The notes beneath the pieces are model-generated. The model made no database searches and was not told the DNA's origin. It saw only the letters and a list, made by a program, of their open reading frames with translations. 64,000 nucleotides of DNA from Streptomyces sp. ISL-96 (lineage in GTDB: Bacteria; Actinomycetota; Actinomycetes; Streptomycetales; Streptomycetaceae), in assembly GCF_018614035.1 (NCBI RefSeq), contig NZ_JAGGPA010000001.1, positions 62,001 to 126,000 of the forward strand, given 5' to 3'. Numbering within the stretch: position 1 is the first letter of the stretch; the number at the start of each line of letters is the position of its first letter. This document shows positions 34,607 through 46,672 of this stretch, in pieces. The position numbers and the translations under genes were made by a program.

Positions 34607-34610
<4 letters not shown>
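34443..34610 (-). CDS. 55-residue membrane protein inside the his operon
   Basis: 55 aa from GTG 34610. Two hydrophobic segments, [19 protein letters not shown] (about 5-23) and [19 protein letters not shown] (about 30-48), joined by the basic hairpin KQELPK, with both ends predicted on one side. There are no Cys pairs or known motifs. It is coupled at both ends by 4-nt overlaps (GTGA with hisB, ATGA with hisH), so it is translated with the pathway enzymes. Streptomyces his operons carry a gene like this. No function is known. Confidence 0.85.
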
Positions 34611-37640
<3,030 letters not shown>

Positions 37641-37681
37641 GCTGCCAATTCTCTCAGACCCCATCCGGCGGCCGAGCCTCT

Positions 37682-37698
37682 GTATCAGTGGCTGATAC
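37682..37698. promoter_or_regulatory. 17-bp palindrome between hisD and the divergent gene
   Basis: GTATCAG (37682-37688) and CTGATAC (37692-37698) are exact inverted repeats around TGG, in the 76-bp divergent gap 37641-37716. It is 42 bp from hisD and 18 bp from the ATG at 37717, so a bound dimer could affect both promoters. Confidence 0.5.
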
Positions 37699-37716
37699 GC
37701 GCCCCACAAGTCATTC

Positions 37717-39393
37717 ATGACCACTAGCGTTCAGCCCGTCACTCAGAGGGAAGAACGGCTGTACGAATCGGCGAAAGGGGCGGCCTTGACCGAGCCGCAG
37801 CAAGACGTCGAAGCGCCCGACTGGCTCAGTGCCTCGGAACTCGGCATGTGGCAGGCGTTCCGCAACGGCAGTACGTATGACCTTCGCACCCGCAATCCCG
37901 TCCTGGACGATCCGCTGTCCACCCGGCCCTGGCCCCCGGAACGCAGCGTCCGCGCGCGCGTGGTCGCGCTGCTGCTGCTCAGTGGGCCGACGGCGCTGCC
38001 CGGGCGGGTCGCCGCGCTCAAGCTCAGCGGCGTACAGATCACCGGCACGCTCAAACTGGCGGGCGGCCGCGTCGAGCCGTACGTCGAGATGAACAGCTGC
38101 CGCTTCGAGAAGGAGGTGCTGCTGCCCGAGTGCCACTTCACCACGCTGCGCATGGTGGGCTGCGCCATCCCGCGTCTGGAGGCGGCCCGGCTGCACACCG
38201 AGGGCGACCTGCATCTGCCGCGCTGCCACGTCCCCGGTGGCATCCGGCTCACCGACGCCCAGATCGGCACTGATCTGCTGATCAACCAGATCGTCGTACA
38301 CCAGGACCGAAGGGGCCGCTCGATCGCGGCCGACGGTCTGTCCGTCGCCCAGGACCTCCAGGCCGAGATGATCGAGTCGCACGGCGAGTTCAGCCTGCGC
38401 GGCGCGAAGGTCGGCGTGTCGCTGAGCCTGCGCGGCAGCCGGCTGCGACGGCCGTACGGGGTGGAGGGGCGGCGCGCGCTCAACGCACCGCAGCTGACCG
38501 TGGAGCGCACGCTCTACCTGACGCCGGCCGGTATCGGGCCGCGTGGCGCGGCGCCGGGGACGACTCCGCCGTACGGCATCGGGAACACGCCGGTACGCGG
38601 CACGCGCGTGCAGCGGTTCGAGTGCGAGGGCGGGCTGCGGCTCGACGACGGGCGGTTCGGCGACGCGGTGGATCTTGACGGCGCGCGGTTCGTCATGTCG
38701 CTCGGGCAGGAGCTGTCGATGCGCCGACTACAGACGCCTGAGCTGCGGTTTCTCTGCGACCGGCCCGAGGAGGGGAAGGTCGTGCTGTCCGGCGCGAAGG
38801 TCGGCAATCTGGTGGACAAGGCGGACAGCTGGCCGCACCCCGGCGGCCTCACCATGGGCGGCTTCACCTACGAGTCCCTGGTGCCGCGCGGGCTGTTCCC
38901 GCTCTCGCGGCGGCTGGAGTGGGTGACGGCGGCGACACCTGAGTACAACCCTGAGCCGTACGAGCGGCTGGCGGCCGTCCTGCGCAGCAGCGGGGAGGAC
39001 GCCGACGCCCGCGAAGTGCTCCTGGCCAAGCAGCGAAGACGGCGCGAGACGCTGCCGCTCGCCGGGAAACTGTGGGGCTTCCTTCAGGACTGGACCGTGG
39101 CGTACGGCTACCGGCCCGGCCGGGCAATGGTGTGGATGGCGGTGCTGTGGGCGGCGGGAGCGGTGGCGTTCGCGCAGCTCGATCCGCCCGCGATCAAACC
39201 GGAGGAGCATCCGCAGTGGAACGCGTCCCTGTACGCGCTCGACCTGCTGCTGCCCGTGATCAACCTGGGGCAGGACGGGCACTGGCGGCTGACCAGCGGC
39301 TGGCAGTGGGCGGCGGCAGGCCTGATCCTGCTCGGCTGGATCCTGGCGACGACGGTGGCGGCGGGCGCGTCACGGCTGCTGCGGCGGGGGTGA
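37717..39393 (+). CDS. Membrane-anchored beta-solenoid-like protein of unknown function
   Basis: 558 aa. Residues 90-360 form a run of short repeats with regularly spaced Leu/Ile and Gly ([76 protein letters not shown]), suggesting a pentapeptide- or bactofilin-like right-handed helix. A helical segment near 400-440 has [24 protein letters not shown] charge. Two C-terminal spans follow ([37 protein letters not shown]) with LLPVINLGQ between. Homologues are often labelled membrane-associated oxidoreductase, but no cofactor motif is visible. Function unknown. Confidence 0.75.
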   Translation: MTTSVQPVTQREERLYESAKGAALTEPQQDVEAPDWLSASELGMWQAFRNGSTYDLRTRNPVLDDPLSTRPWPPERSVRARVVALLLLSGPTALPGRVAALKLSGVQITGTLKLAGGRVEPYVEMNSCRFEKEVLLPECHFTTLRMVGCAIPRLEAARLHTEGDLHLPRCHVPGGIRLTDAQIGTDLLINQIVVHQDRRGRSIAADGLSVAQDLQAEMIESHGEFSLRGAKVGVSLSLRGSRLRRPYGVEGRRALNAPQLTVERTLYLTPAGIGPRGAAPGTTPPYGIGNTPVRGTRVQRFECEGGLRLDDGRFGDAVDLDGARFVMSLGQELSMRRLQTPELRFLCDRPEEGKVVLSGAKVGNLVDKADSWPHPGGLTMGGFTYESLVPRGLFPLSRRLEWVTAATPEYNPEPYERLAAVLRSSGEDADAREVLLAKQRRRRETLPLAGKLWGFLQDWTVAYGYRPGRAMVWMAVLWAAGAVAFAQLDPPAIKPEEHPQWNASLYALDLLLPVINLGQDGHWRLTSGWQWAAAGLILLGWILATTVAAGASRLLRRG

Positions 39394-39426
39394 GCGATTT
39401 TTTCGATCGGGGAGGCAGGGGGCACC

Positions 39427-39472
39427 GGGGTGGCGGGGGTCACCGGGACGCCACGGAGACCCCCGCCACCCC
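39427..39472 (+). terminator. Strong hairpin after the beta-solenoid gene
   Basis: GGGGTGGCGGGGGTC (39427-39441) and GACCCCCGCCACCCC (39458-39472) pair perfectly over 15 bp around a 16-nt loop. A TTTTTT run lies upstream at 39398, not downstream. Confidence 0.75.
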
Positions 39473-39584
39473 TGCTTCCTTTACCGTCCCTTGACTGACG
39501 CCAGCACAACCTTTCCAGCCGATGCGAAAGCTTCACAGACACCCTCTGGCGCGGCCCCCACCTGCGGTTTTCAATGGTTCAACG

Positions 39585-40628
39585 ATGCCATTCCTTCGCG
39601 CTCTGATCAGCGCCGCGCGCATGGTCCGCCACACCTCGGATCTCGGCGCCGGCCTGCTCGACGACGACGAGGTGCTGCTCGACGTACCCGATGAGCGCCT
39701 CGGCCCGACCCTCGTCGCCGCCGCCTTCGGCGACCACGGGCCCGCGGCCAAGCTCCTCGCCGCCACCCGGGAGGGCGCCGAGTGGGAGAACCGCGACCGG
39801 TACGCCACCCGTCTCGCCACCTTCGCGCACAGCCGCGAGGAGTGGCTCAGCGACTGGCTGGCCGCCTCCCCGCACGACCCCGACGCCCTGCTCGTGAAGG
39901 CCGAGCTGTCCGTACGCAGGGCGTGGGAGTCACCGGCCCGCGCCGAGCGGCTGCGAGACGTCGGCCCGCTGATCGAGGCGGCGGCCGATGCCGCTCCGCG
40001 CGACCCGGTGCCGTGGCGCATCGCCCTCGACCACGCGCGCGGCACGTACGCCACGCATTCCGCGTTCGAGGAACTGTGGGCGGAGGCGGTGGGCCGCTCG
40101 TCGCACCACTACGGGTGCCATGTCTCCGCTCTCCAGTACCTCTCCGCCCAGTGGTACGGCTCGCACCGCGAGTGCTTCGACTTCGCCGAACAGGCCGCCG
40201 AGGACGCCTTGCCCGGATCGCTGGTGCAGGCGTTGCCCGTGCGCGCGGCCTTCGCGCACCTGCTGAGCGGCGACGGCACGGCCGCTCCTCGTACCACGGT
40301 GATTCCCGGCCAGCGCGTCGACGCGGCCGCCGATCTGGCGATCGCGCTGTCCGCCGAGTACACGGCGGGCGACCCGTGGCCGGCCGAGGTGCGCAATTTG
40401 CTGGCGTACGTCCTGGTCACCAGGGGGCGGTGGGCCGACGCCCTTGAACAGTTCCGGCTGATCGGGCCGTACGCGACCTCGTTCCCCTGGGCGTTTCTCA
40501 GCGACGACGTGCTGGGCGAGTTCCTGGAGCTGCGGGACATGGCGAGGATCGAGGTGGCCTCGGGGATGCCTTTGCGGCCTTTGGGCAGGACGGCCCGCCG
40601 GGTCAGGTCCGGCGGCCATTACGCTTAA
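39585..40628 (+). CDS. TPR-like helical repeat protein
   Basis: 347 aa from ATG 39585. Entirely helical, with Ala-rich repeats such as LGPTLVAAAFGDHGPAAKLL, DPDALLVKAELSVRRAWESP, PWRIALDHARGTYATHSAFE and NLLAYVLVTRGRWADALEQF, in the pattern of tetratricopeptide repeats. There is no signal peptide, span or catalytic motif. Proteins of this length and style are frequent in Streptomyces as uncharacterised cytoplasmic proteins; a scaffold role is a guess. The stop is 5 nt before the LON-domain gene, so the two may be cotranscribed. Confidence 0.75.
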   Translation: MPFLRALISAARMVRHTSDLGAGLLDDDEVLLDVPDERLGPTLVAAAFGDHGPAAKLLAATREGAEWENRDRYATRLATFAHSREEWLSDWLAASPHDPDALLVKAELSVRRAWESPARAERLRDVGPLIEAAADAAPRDPVPWRIALDHARGTYATHSAFEELWAEAVGRSSHHYGCHVSALQYLSAQWYGSHRECFDFAEQAAEDALPGSLVQALPVRAAFAHLLSGDGTAAPRTTVIPGQRVDAAADLAIALSAEYTAGDPWPAEVRNLLAYVLVTRGRWADALEQFRLIGPYATSFPWAFLSDDVLGEFLELRDMARIEVASGMPLRPLGRTARRVRSGGHYA

Positions 40629-40633
40629 CCGCT

Positions 40634-41404
40634 GTGACCACCGCTCGGCTTCCCCTCTTCCCGCTGAACTCGGTGCTGTTCCCCGGCCTGGTGCTGCCGC
40701 TGAACATCTTCGAGGAGCGTTATCGCGCCATGATGCGCGACCTGCTGAAGGGCGCGGACTCGGGCGACGACGCCTCTTCCTCCCCCGAGGACGAGCCGCG
40801 CCGCTTCGTGGTCGTCGCCATCCGCGACGGCCGTGAGGTCGCCACCACCGCGCCCGGCATGCCGGACTCCACCACCATGGCCGAGCGGGGTCCCGCCGCG
40901 GGCTTCGGCCCGGACCCGGTGCAGGCCTTCCACCGGGTGGGCTGCATCGCGGACGCGGCGACGATCCGCGAGCGCGAGGACGGCGGCTACGAGGTGCTGG
41001 CCACCGGGACGACCCGCGTCAAGATCCTCTCCGTCGACGCGAGCGGCCCGTACCTCACCGCCGAGGTGGAGGAACTGCCCGAGGATCCGGGCGACGACGC
41101 GGGTGCGCTGGCCGAGGGCGTGCTGCGGGCGTTCCGCAGCTACCAGAAGCGGCTGGCGGGCGCGCGTGAGCGCTCGCTGACCACGGGGGCGGAGCTGCCG
41201 GACGAGCCGTCCGTCGTCTCGTACCTGGTGGCCGCCGCGACGGTTCTCGACATCCCGGCGAAGCAGCGCCTGCTGCAGGCGCCGGACACGGCGACCCGCC
41301 TGCGTGAAGAGCTGAAGCTGTTGCGCGCCGAGACAGCCGTGATCCGCCACCTCCCCTCGCTGCCGGCGGTGGAGCTGACCAGGACACCCACCAGTCCCAA
41401 CTGA
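40634..41404 (+). CDS. LON substrate-binding (N-terminal) domain protein
   Basis: 256 aa from GTG 40634. The opening LPLFPLNSVLFPGLVLPLNI, then FEERYRAMMRDLLKG, is the diagnostic start of the Lon N-terminal domain; GFGPDPVQAFHRVGCIADAA and YEVLATGTTRVKILSVD are its later beta-strands. No ATPase or protease domain follows, so this is the stand-alone type whose substrate recognition role is unproven. An acidic insert lies around residues 40-55. It is followed after 24 nt by ybaK on the same strand. Confidence 0.92.
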   Translation: MTTARLPLFPLNSVLFPGLVLPLNIFEERYRAMMRDLLKGADSGDDASSSPEDEPRRFVVVAIRDGREVATTAPGMPDSTTMAERGPAAGFGPDPVQAFHRVGCIADAATIREREDGGYEVLATGTTRVKILSVDASGPYLTAEVEELPEDPGDDAGALAEGVLRAFRSYQKRLAGARERSLTTGAELPDEPSVVSYLVAAATVLDIPAKQRLLQAPDTATRLREELKLLRAETAVIRHLPSLPAVELTRTPTSPN

Positions 41405-41428
41405 CAACTGACCGGAGGCAGAGCCGCA

Positions 41429-41926
41429 GTGGCCAAGAAGAAGCGCCAGGCCGGAGGCACCCCCGCGACCGTCGCCCTGACCGAGGCGGGGACGGCGTAC
41501 ACACTCCACGCGTACGAGCACGATCCGGCGTCCCCGTCGTACGGCGAGGAGGCGGCGAAGGCGCTGGGCGTTCCGCCGGACCGGGTCTTCAAGACCCTGG
41601 TGGCCGACATCGACGGCACGCTGACGGTGGCGGTCGTACCGGTCGCCGGCACGCTGGACCTCAAGGCGCTGGCGGCGGCGGTGGGCGGAAAGCGCGCGGC
41701 GATGGCGGACCCGGTGGCGGCGGAACGCACCACGGGCTATGTCCGGGGCGGCATCTCGCCCCTGGGCCAGCGCAAGAAGCTGCGTACGGTGCTGGACGCC
41801 TCGGCGTCGTCGTACGAGACGGTGTGCGTCTCGGCGGGCCGCCGCGGTCTGGAGGTCGAACTGTCCCCGGCGGACCTGGCGGAACTGACGGCAGCGGCAA
41901 TAGCCCCGATCGCCCGCACGCCTTGA
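41429..41926 (+). CDS. ybaK: Cys-tRNA(Pro)/aminoacyl-tRNA deacylase, YbaK/EbsC type
   Basis: 165 aa from GTG 41429, GGAGG 13 nt upstream. YbaK fold landmarks: ALGVPPDRVFKTLVADIDG with the conserved Lys (about 46) that is needed for deacylation, LTVAVVPVAGTLDLKALAAA, KRAAMADPVAAERTTGYVRG and ISPLGQRKKLRTVLDASA. The enzyme removes cysteine misacylated onto tRNA-Pro by ProRS. It converges on the DUF2567 gene across a 64-bp gap. Confidence 0.93.
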   Translation: MAKKKRQAGGTPATVALTEAGTAYTLHAYEHDPASPSYGEEAAKALGVPPDRVFKTLVADIDGTLTVAVVPVAGTLDLKALAAAVGGKRAAMADPVAAERTTGYVRGGISPLGQRKKLRTVLDASASSYETVCVSAGRRGLEVELSPADLAELTAAAIAPIARTP

Positions 41927-41990
41927 CGACCGGCTGACCTCGGCTCCAGAGCCCTTCAGCCCGGTCCGGCACCGCTCCACCCCACCGGCG

Positions 41991-42701
41991 TCAGCTCGGC
42001 GTACCGTCCTGCGGCGCACCGGAACCCGGCGCCGCGTCCCCGTACCCGGACCCCCACCACTCCGGCTCCGGATCCCGTGGTCCGAACAGCGCGGTCAGCC
42101 CCAGGTGGACCAGCAGCGCCGCCATCGGCCACGCCAGCAACGCCCCCTTCGCGCCCAGCTTGAGCGGCGCGTCGAACGCCACGCCCTGCCCGACCTCCCG
42201 CGCCCGCTCGACCACATCGTCCGTCGGCCCGATCCAGACGCCGACTCCCCACGCGAGCAGCGAGCCCAGCAGCCCGCCCAGCGCGAGCCCGATGACCAGC
42301 GGAATACCGCCACGCCGGTTGAACCAGAAGACCAGGGCCGCGCTGACCACGCCGAACGCGAGCGCCAGCAGCACGAACGTGCCGTCCGCCCCGACCGCTT
42401 CCTCGCCCTCGGTGTCCTTGAGGAAGACGGCCTTGTCGGTGGAGATCAGCGGCACGCGCGGCGCCAGCCACAGCCACAGCAGCCCGAGCACGACACCCAG
42501 GACCGTCAGCGCCAGAACCACCACAGCGGCCCTGGCCACCTCGGTGGAAAGGCTTGGCTCCTGTTCCTCGCCCTCGGCGGTCCCGGCACCGTGGCCGGCG
42601 GAGTGGAGCTCGGACGGCGGCTGTGGGGCGCCCCCGGCGCCGGACTTCTGCCAGGGGTCGTTCGGTGGCTGCTGGTGAGGCGGCGTCAGAGGAGCGGTCA
42701 C
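41991..42701 (-). CDS. DUF2567-like membrane protein
   Basis: 236 aa from GTG 42701. A Pro/Gly-rich cytoplasmic N-terminus of about 50 residues, then four spans: VVVLALTVLGVVLGLLWLWL, LLALAFGVVSAALVFWF, VIGLALGGLLGSLLAWGVGV and ALLAWPMAALLVHLGLTALF. The LLWLWLAPRVPLISTDKAVF segment after TM1 and the GADGTFVLLAL entry to TM2 resemble the actinobacterial DUF2567 family. No catalytic motif. It is downstream of the ABC permease on the same strand. Confidence 0.75.
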   Translation of the reverse strand: MTAPLTPPHQQPPNDPWQKSGAGGAPQPPSELHSAGHGAGTAEGEEQEPSLSTEVARAAVVVLALTVLGVVLGLLWLWLAPRVPLISTDKAVFLKDTEGEEAVGADGTFVLLALAFGVVSAALVFWFNRRGGIPLVIGLALGGLLGSLLAWGVGVWIGPTDDVVERAREVGQGVAFDAPLKLGAKGALLAWPMAALLVHLGLTALFGPRDPEPEWWGSGYGDAAPGSGAPQDGTPS

Positions 42702-42760
42702 CCTGCCATCGTGCCAGGCGCCCTGGGCCCACGCCTCACCGGACCGCTGCGGGCGGTCGG

Positions 42761-43606
42761 CTAACGGACCGCTGCCCGCCGGTACGCCCACGTCGCGGCC
42801 GCCAGCGAGACGACGCCGACGGCCCCGCACACGGCCAGGTCGAGCGCCACCGCGGGCCAGTCCGGATGCGCGTCGAAGGTCCGCGCGAAAGCCTCGACGC
42901 CGTACGTCGAAGGCAGCAGATCCCGGGCGTACGAGATCGGCACGGGCAGCCGTTCGGCGGGCAGCACCCCGAGCAGCAGCGCCGCCGACATGCCGAGCTG
43001 CCCGAGCAGCGTCGCGAGTTCCTGGCGCGGCGCCAGCAGCCCGAGCGCCGCGCCGAGACCGGCCAGCGCGGCCCCCGCGAGCGGGACGACGGCCGCCAGC
43101 ACCCACAGATGCGTGAGCGGCAGCTGGAAGAGGACGCACCCGACGACGGCCGTGACGAACGTGCCCGGCACGGTGAAGGAGGCGTACGCGGCGGCCGCCC
43201 CCAGCACCACCGCGGCCGGCGGCACCGGCAGCGTGGCGTAGTGGTCGAGGCCGCCGCTGGCCCGCAACTGCCCGAAGTACTGGGCGAGCAGATTCAGCGC
43301 GACGAAAGCGACAACGAGCACGCTCGACCCGGCGACGACCGCACGCGCCTCATCGCCCCCGTCGACGACGCCGCGCATCAGAACCATGATCCCGACGGAC
43401 TGGAACGTCGCCACGAACAGCAGCGGGATACGCGCCACCCGCGCCCGCGACAGCTGCGCCCGGTACACGGCGGCGAGAGACGGCAGCAGCCGCGCACGGG
43501 GCGCGAGCGGCGCGGGCCAGGACGCACCGGCCGCGCCGGCCTCCGTATCCCTCGCCACCCGGATCCGCATGGAGCCGGTCTCGGCCTCCGCGGGCACGAC
43601 ACTCAC
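42761..43606 (-). CDS. ABC transporter permease (ABC-2 type)
   Basis: 281 aa from GTG 43606 (GTGA overlap with the ATPase stop). Six spans are predicted after a 50-residue cytoplasmic N-terminus; the ABC-2 pattern is shown by LLFVATFQSVGIMVLMRGVV, SSVLVVAFVALNLLAQYFGQ, the conserved glycine-rich YASFTVPGTFVTAVVGCVLF, and PISYARDLLPSTYGVEAFAR (the loop typical of export permeases). It forms a drug- or lipid-type exporter with the adjacent ATPase. Substrate unknown. Confidence 0.9.
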   Translation of the reverse strand: MSVVPAEAETGSMRIRVARDTEAGAAGASWPAPLAPRARLLPSLAAVYRAQLSRARVARIPLLFVATFQSVGIMVLMRGVVDGGDEARAVVAGSSVLVVAFVALNLLAQYFGQLRASGGLDHYATLPVPPAAVVLGAAAAYASFTVPGTFVTAVVGCVLFQLPLTHLWVLAAVVPLAGAALAGLGAALGLLAPRQELATLLGQLGMSAALLLGVLPAERLPVPISYARDLLPSTYGVEAFARTFDAHPDWPAVALDLAVCGAVGVVSLAAATWAYRRAAVR

Positions 43607-44625
43607 GCCTTGACCAGCCCCTTCGTACCGTTCGTGCTTCCGCCGAGTGCCAGGTAGACGTCTTCCAGGCTCGGCGTCGCCAGAGTGAAGTCGTCGAGCG
43701 CCGCGAACGCCCTGCCCCCGGTCACGGCGGCGACGGCCGCCCGCGCCTCGTCGGGAGCAAGCCGCAGCACCCAGCGCCGCCCGGACTCCTGCGCGGACTC
43801 CCGCAGCGCCGCGACCTCGGGCACGTCCAGCGGCGCCCGTTCCCGCCACACGAGGTCGAGCCGCACCTCACCGGCGACGCGCGCCTTGAGGCCGGCGGGG
43901 CTGTCGCAGGCGATCACCCGGCCGCTCTCCAGCACCGCGACGCGGTCGAGCACCGTCTCGGCCTCGATGACGTTGTGCGTAACGAGCAACACCGTCGCGC
44001 CGTTCTCCGCCCGCCGCCGGTCGACGGCCGCCCACACCGCGCGGCGCGCGACTGGGTCCATGCCGGTGGTCGGTTCGTCCAGTACGAGTACGGGTCGCTC
44101 ACCCACCAGCACGGCGGCGAAGCAGGCGAGCCGCCGCTGCCCGCCGGAAAGCTTCTTGAGCGGCCGGCCGGCGATGTCACCCAGGCCAAGTTCTTCGAGT
44201 ACGTCGTCCCGCTCGGCCCGCGCGGCCTTCGCGGTGAGCCCGCGCAGCCGCCCGGTCGTCTCGGCGGCGAGCGACACGGTCAGCTCGTCCAGTGCGGTCG
44301 ATTCCTGCCCGAGATACCCGACGAGCCGTGAGGCGCGCTCGGGATGCCGGACGAGATCGTGCCCGAGCAGCTCGACACTCCCGGAGTCGGGTCGCATGAG
44401 GCCGGTCAGCTGACGTACCAATGTCGACTTACCGGCACCGTTGGGCCCGAGCAGTCCGAAGATCTCACCGCGGTGTACGTCGAGGGAGATCCCGTCGGTG
44501 GCCCGCACGGCCGGTGTCGCGGGCACTCCGCGGCGGCCCCGGGCGGCGGGGTAGGTCTTGACCAGCTCCCGCACCGCACACACGACTCCCGTGCTGCGTC
44601 CCGCCTGCGCTGTGCCCGTACTCAC
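43603..44625 (-). CDS. ABC transporter ATP-binding protein
   Basis: 340 aa from GTG 44625. Walker A is GLLGPNGAGKSTLVRQL (about 58-74), Q-loop YLGQESTALDE, signature LSGGQRRLACFAAV (about 159), Walker B VLVLDEPTTGMDPVARRA (about 179) and H-loop LLVTHNVIEAE. A 100-residue C-terminal domain (VRLDLVWRERAPLD onward) is of the drug-exporter type. Its partner permease follows with a 4-nt overlap. Typical of DrrA-like systems. Confidence 0.95.
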   Translation of the reverse strand: MSTGTAQAGRSTGVVCAVRELVKTYPAARGRRGVPATPAVRATDGISLDVHRGEIFGLLGPNGAGKSTLVRQLTGLMRPDSGSVELLGHDLVRHPERASRLVGYLGQESTALDELTVSLAAETTGRLRGLTAKAARAERDDVLEELGLGDIAGRPLKKLSGGQRRLACFAAVLVGERPVLVLDEPTTGMDPVARRAVWAAVDRRRAENGATVLLVTHNVIEAETVLDRVAVLESGRVIACDSPAGLKARVAGEVRLDLVWRERAPLDVPEVAALRESAQESGRRWVLRLAPDEARAAVAAVTGGRAFAALDDFTLATPSLEDVYLALGGSTNGTKGLVKA

Positions 44626-44709
44626 GAGGAACGAGCCTACGGGGTTCCCGGCCGGGCGCGGTCCCCGGGGCGGTCCCCGGCAGTGTCGGCGCGGGTGCCT
44701 GCGGCGCTT

Positions 44710-44760
44710 TCCCCTACCCGCCCCTCCCCTGAGCTGTGGCTCCGCCCCAGGCCCCCGTCC
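44710..44760. repeat. Dispersed intergenic repeat, copy B
   Basis: TCCCCTACCCGCCCCTCCCC..., matching copy A at 31799-31848 at about 85 percent of positions, and containing the same GGCTCCGCCCCAG core. It ends 6 bp before the stop of the NYN gene. Confidence 0.65.
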
Positions 44761-44766
44761 GGCGTC

Positions 44767-46155
44767 CTACTCGCCCGCTGTCACATGCTCCGCCGCCGTC
44801 CGTACGTCGATCTCTCGCCAGAAGCCCGCCCTGATCGCGTACCGGTCGTGCTCGTCGATCTGGTCGTCCTTGTGCGCGAGCAGCCCGAACCGTGCCGCGT
44901 ACCGCAGCAGTTCGCCGTCGATCCGGTGCGGAATCCTCGGGTACATCGTCGACAGCTTCTGCGTGTGGCCGGGATCCGGCAGCCGTTCCATCCACCGTCG
45001 GGCGAAGACCTGGCCGACCTCGAACGGGTCGCCGCCGACCGTCGTGATGTCCTCTTCACGGTCCGCCCAGCGCTGCTCCGCGCTGGTCAGCTGCGCCAGC
45101 GTCGGCAGCGAGGCGGTCTCGGCCGGCTCGCCCAGCGCGCTGCCGTTGCCCGGACGCTCCACCCAGCCCTTGTCGGACGACCAGCGCAAGGTGGCCCCGG
45201 TGGCGGCGCCCGCCGCCGGGGCGGTGTTCGGATGCGGATGCTGCGCCGCCTGCGTGCCGGGCCCGCGCAGGCTCGCGAGGTCCTTCGGGGTCGGCACGCC
45301 CTTGGTGCCGTGCGCCGGGTGCGCGCCGTCCTCGGAACCGTTCGCGGCGGCAGTGGACGGTTCCGGGGCCGGTGGGGCCGCGCAATCCGCTGCCCCCGGG
45401 GATCCGTTCCGTGCGGTGCCCGCACCCGCCGCTTGAGCGCCGGCCCGTGCCTGAGCCTGAGCCTGGGTGTGCGCCGCCCGCTCGGCCCGCTCGGCCCGTT
45501 CCGCCGAAGCTGCGAGCGCCGACTCCGGCAGCGGTGCGGACAGAATCGCGGCGATTTCCGGCCGCGGCACCGGTGGCGGCGCGCAGATCCCGGTGAGGTC
45601 CTTGGCCCGTACGGCTTTCGTGATCCAGACGCGGTCCAGGACACGCCGCTCGTCGGCCTCGGCGACCAGGTCCTCGGACTGGTTGTAGTCCCCGTCGGCG
45701 GCCTGCACGGCCCACAGGTGCACCGCTACGCCGTGCTCCTTCGCCGACATCAGCCCCGGTAGCAGATCCCCGTCGCCGGTCACCAGCACAATGTCCGAAC
45801 AGGCGCGATTTCTGGCCAGCTCGGTCAGTTCCGCGTGCATCGCCGCGTCGACGCCCTTCTGCGCCCACCGCCCGTCGCTCCGGGTCAGAGCGCCCAACCT
45901 GACCGTCACGCGCGGCATGACGCGCAGCCGCCGGTGCTCCGGCTGGGGAACGCGGTCGGGTGCGCCGTCGAACCAGTAGATGCGAAGCAGCGGCTGTTCC
46001 GTATCCGCTTCTGCCCGTTCTCGCAGGCCCTGAATGAGGGCCGCGTGATCCACGCTGATGCGGGAGCGGGCCGGTTCTCCGGCGAGCAGGCTCGCGGCGG
46101 CGCCCAGCAGATAGCCGGCGTCCACCAGGACGACGCAGCGGTCCACGCGTTCCAC
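44767..46155 (-). CDS. NYN (PIN-like) nuclease-domain protein
   Basis: 462 aa. The N-terminal NYN domain (about 1-190) has the acidic residues expected of a metal-dependent RNase: CVVLVDAGYLLGAAAS (Asp12), QKGVDAAMHAELTEL and DIVLVTGDGDLLPGLM (about 122-137). A low-complexity Ala/Glu/Gln/Pro linker (about 205-340) leads to a helical C-terminal domain (about 370-455, EVGQVFARRWMERLPDPGHT and YAARFGLLAHKDDQI) that may be a winged-helix-like module. The family is linked to RNA processing; the target is unknown. Its promoter lies in 46156-46417, which otherwise holds no gene seen except the one at 46418. Confidence 0.85.
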   Translation of the reverse strand: MERVDRCVVLVDAGYLLGAAASLLAGEPARSRISVDHAALIQGLRERAEADTEQPLLRIYWFDGAPDRVPQPEHRRLRVMPRVTVRLGALTRSDGRWAQKGVDAAMHAELTELARNRACSDIVLVTGDGDLLPGLMSAKEHGVAVHLWAVQAADGDYNQSEDLVAEADERRVLDRVWITKAVRAKDLTGICAPPPVPRPEIAAILSAPLPESALAASAERAERAERAAHTQAQAQARAGAQAAGAGTARNGSPGAADCAAPPAPEPSTAAANGSEDGAHPAHGTKGVPTPKDLASLRGPGTQAAQHPHPNTAPAAGAATGATLRWSSDKGWVERPGNGSALGEPAETASLPTLAQLTSAEQRWADREEDITTVGGDPFEVGQVFARRWMERLPDPGHTQKLSTMYPRIPHRIDGELLRYAARFGLLAHKDDQIDEHDRYAIRAGFWREIDVRTAAEHVTAGE

Positions 46156-46417
46156 CCTCTTTCGGGAACCTCGGGATCGAAAGGTGCTCAGGTGCTCAGG
46201 GGGTGCTTCGGCAGTGCTTCAGGCGTTGGGCTTCCTTCGAGTCTGCCCGACTGCGTAAGGGTTAACGGCCGGAACTCGATCATCGGCGTGGCGGATCCCG
46301 AAGTTGCTTCGTAACAGCCCCAATTACGCACGGTAATGATCCAAAATGCGAGCTATGTCGGCCTGTGTGAATCTGGTCCCGGCCCTGGCCCCCAGAACCC
46401 CCACAGGAGGCAGCACC

Positions 46418-46597
46418 ATGGCCAAGAACAAGAATCGCAAGCAGGGCGCCCCACAGGACCGCGCGTCCTCGGTGGTGCGTGGAACCGAGCACGCCAAGGA
46501 CAGTGCCTTCGAGTCCCACGCCCAGCCGCAGACGCACGCTCAGGGCAGCCCTGCTGATGTTGCCCGTAAGCACCAGCGGCGCTTCGGCCACAACTGA
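46418..46597 (+). CDS. Small hydrophilic basic protein
   Basis: 59 aa from ATG 46418, with AGGAGG 7 nt upstream. Begins MAKNKNRKQGAPQDRASSVV and ends VARKHQRRFGHN; it is rich in Lys, Arg, Gln, His and Ser, with no hydrophobic core, so probably disordered. There is no Cys or known motif. It has its own promoter region and a perfect terminator immediately downstream, so it is a genuine short transcription unit. Similar small proteins are widespread in Streptomyces; function unknown. Confidence 0.8.
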   Translation: MAKNKNRKQGAPQDRASSVVRGTEHAKDSAFESHAQPQTHAQGSPADVARKHQRRFGHN

Positions 46598-46618
46598 TCA
46601 CGCCGCGCAGGTACATGA

Positions 46619-46656
46619 AGAAGGGGCACACCCGTGACGACGGGTGTGCCCCTTCT
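46619..46656. terminator. Perfect 17-bp bidirectional terminator
   Basis: AGAAGGGGCACACCCGT (46619-46635) and ACGGGTGTGCCCCTTCT (46640-46656) pair without mismatch around GACG, between the 59-aa gene and the convergent dnaE stop. Confidence 0.9.
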
Positions 46657-46672
46657 CCGTGCGCGCTCAGCC

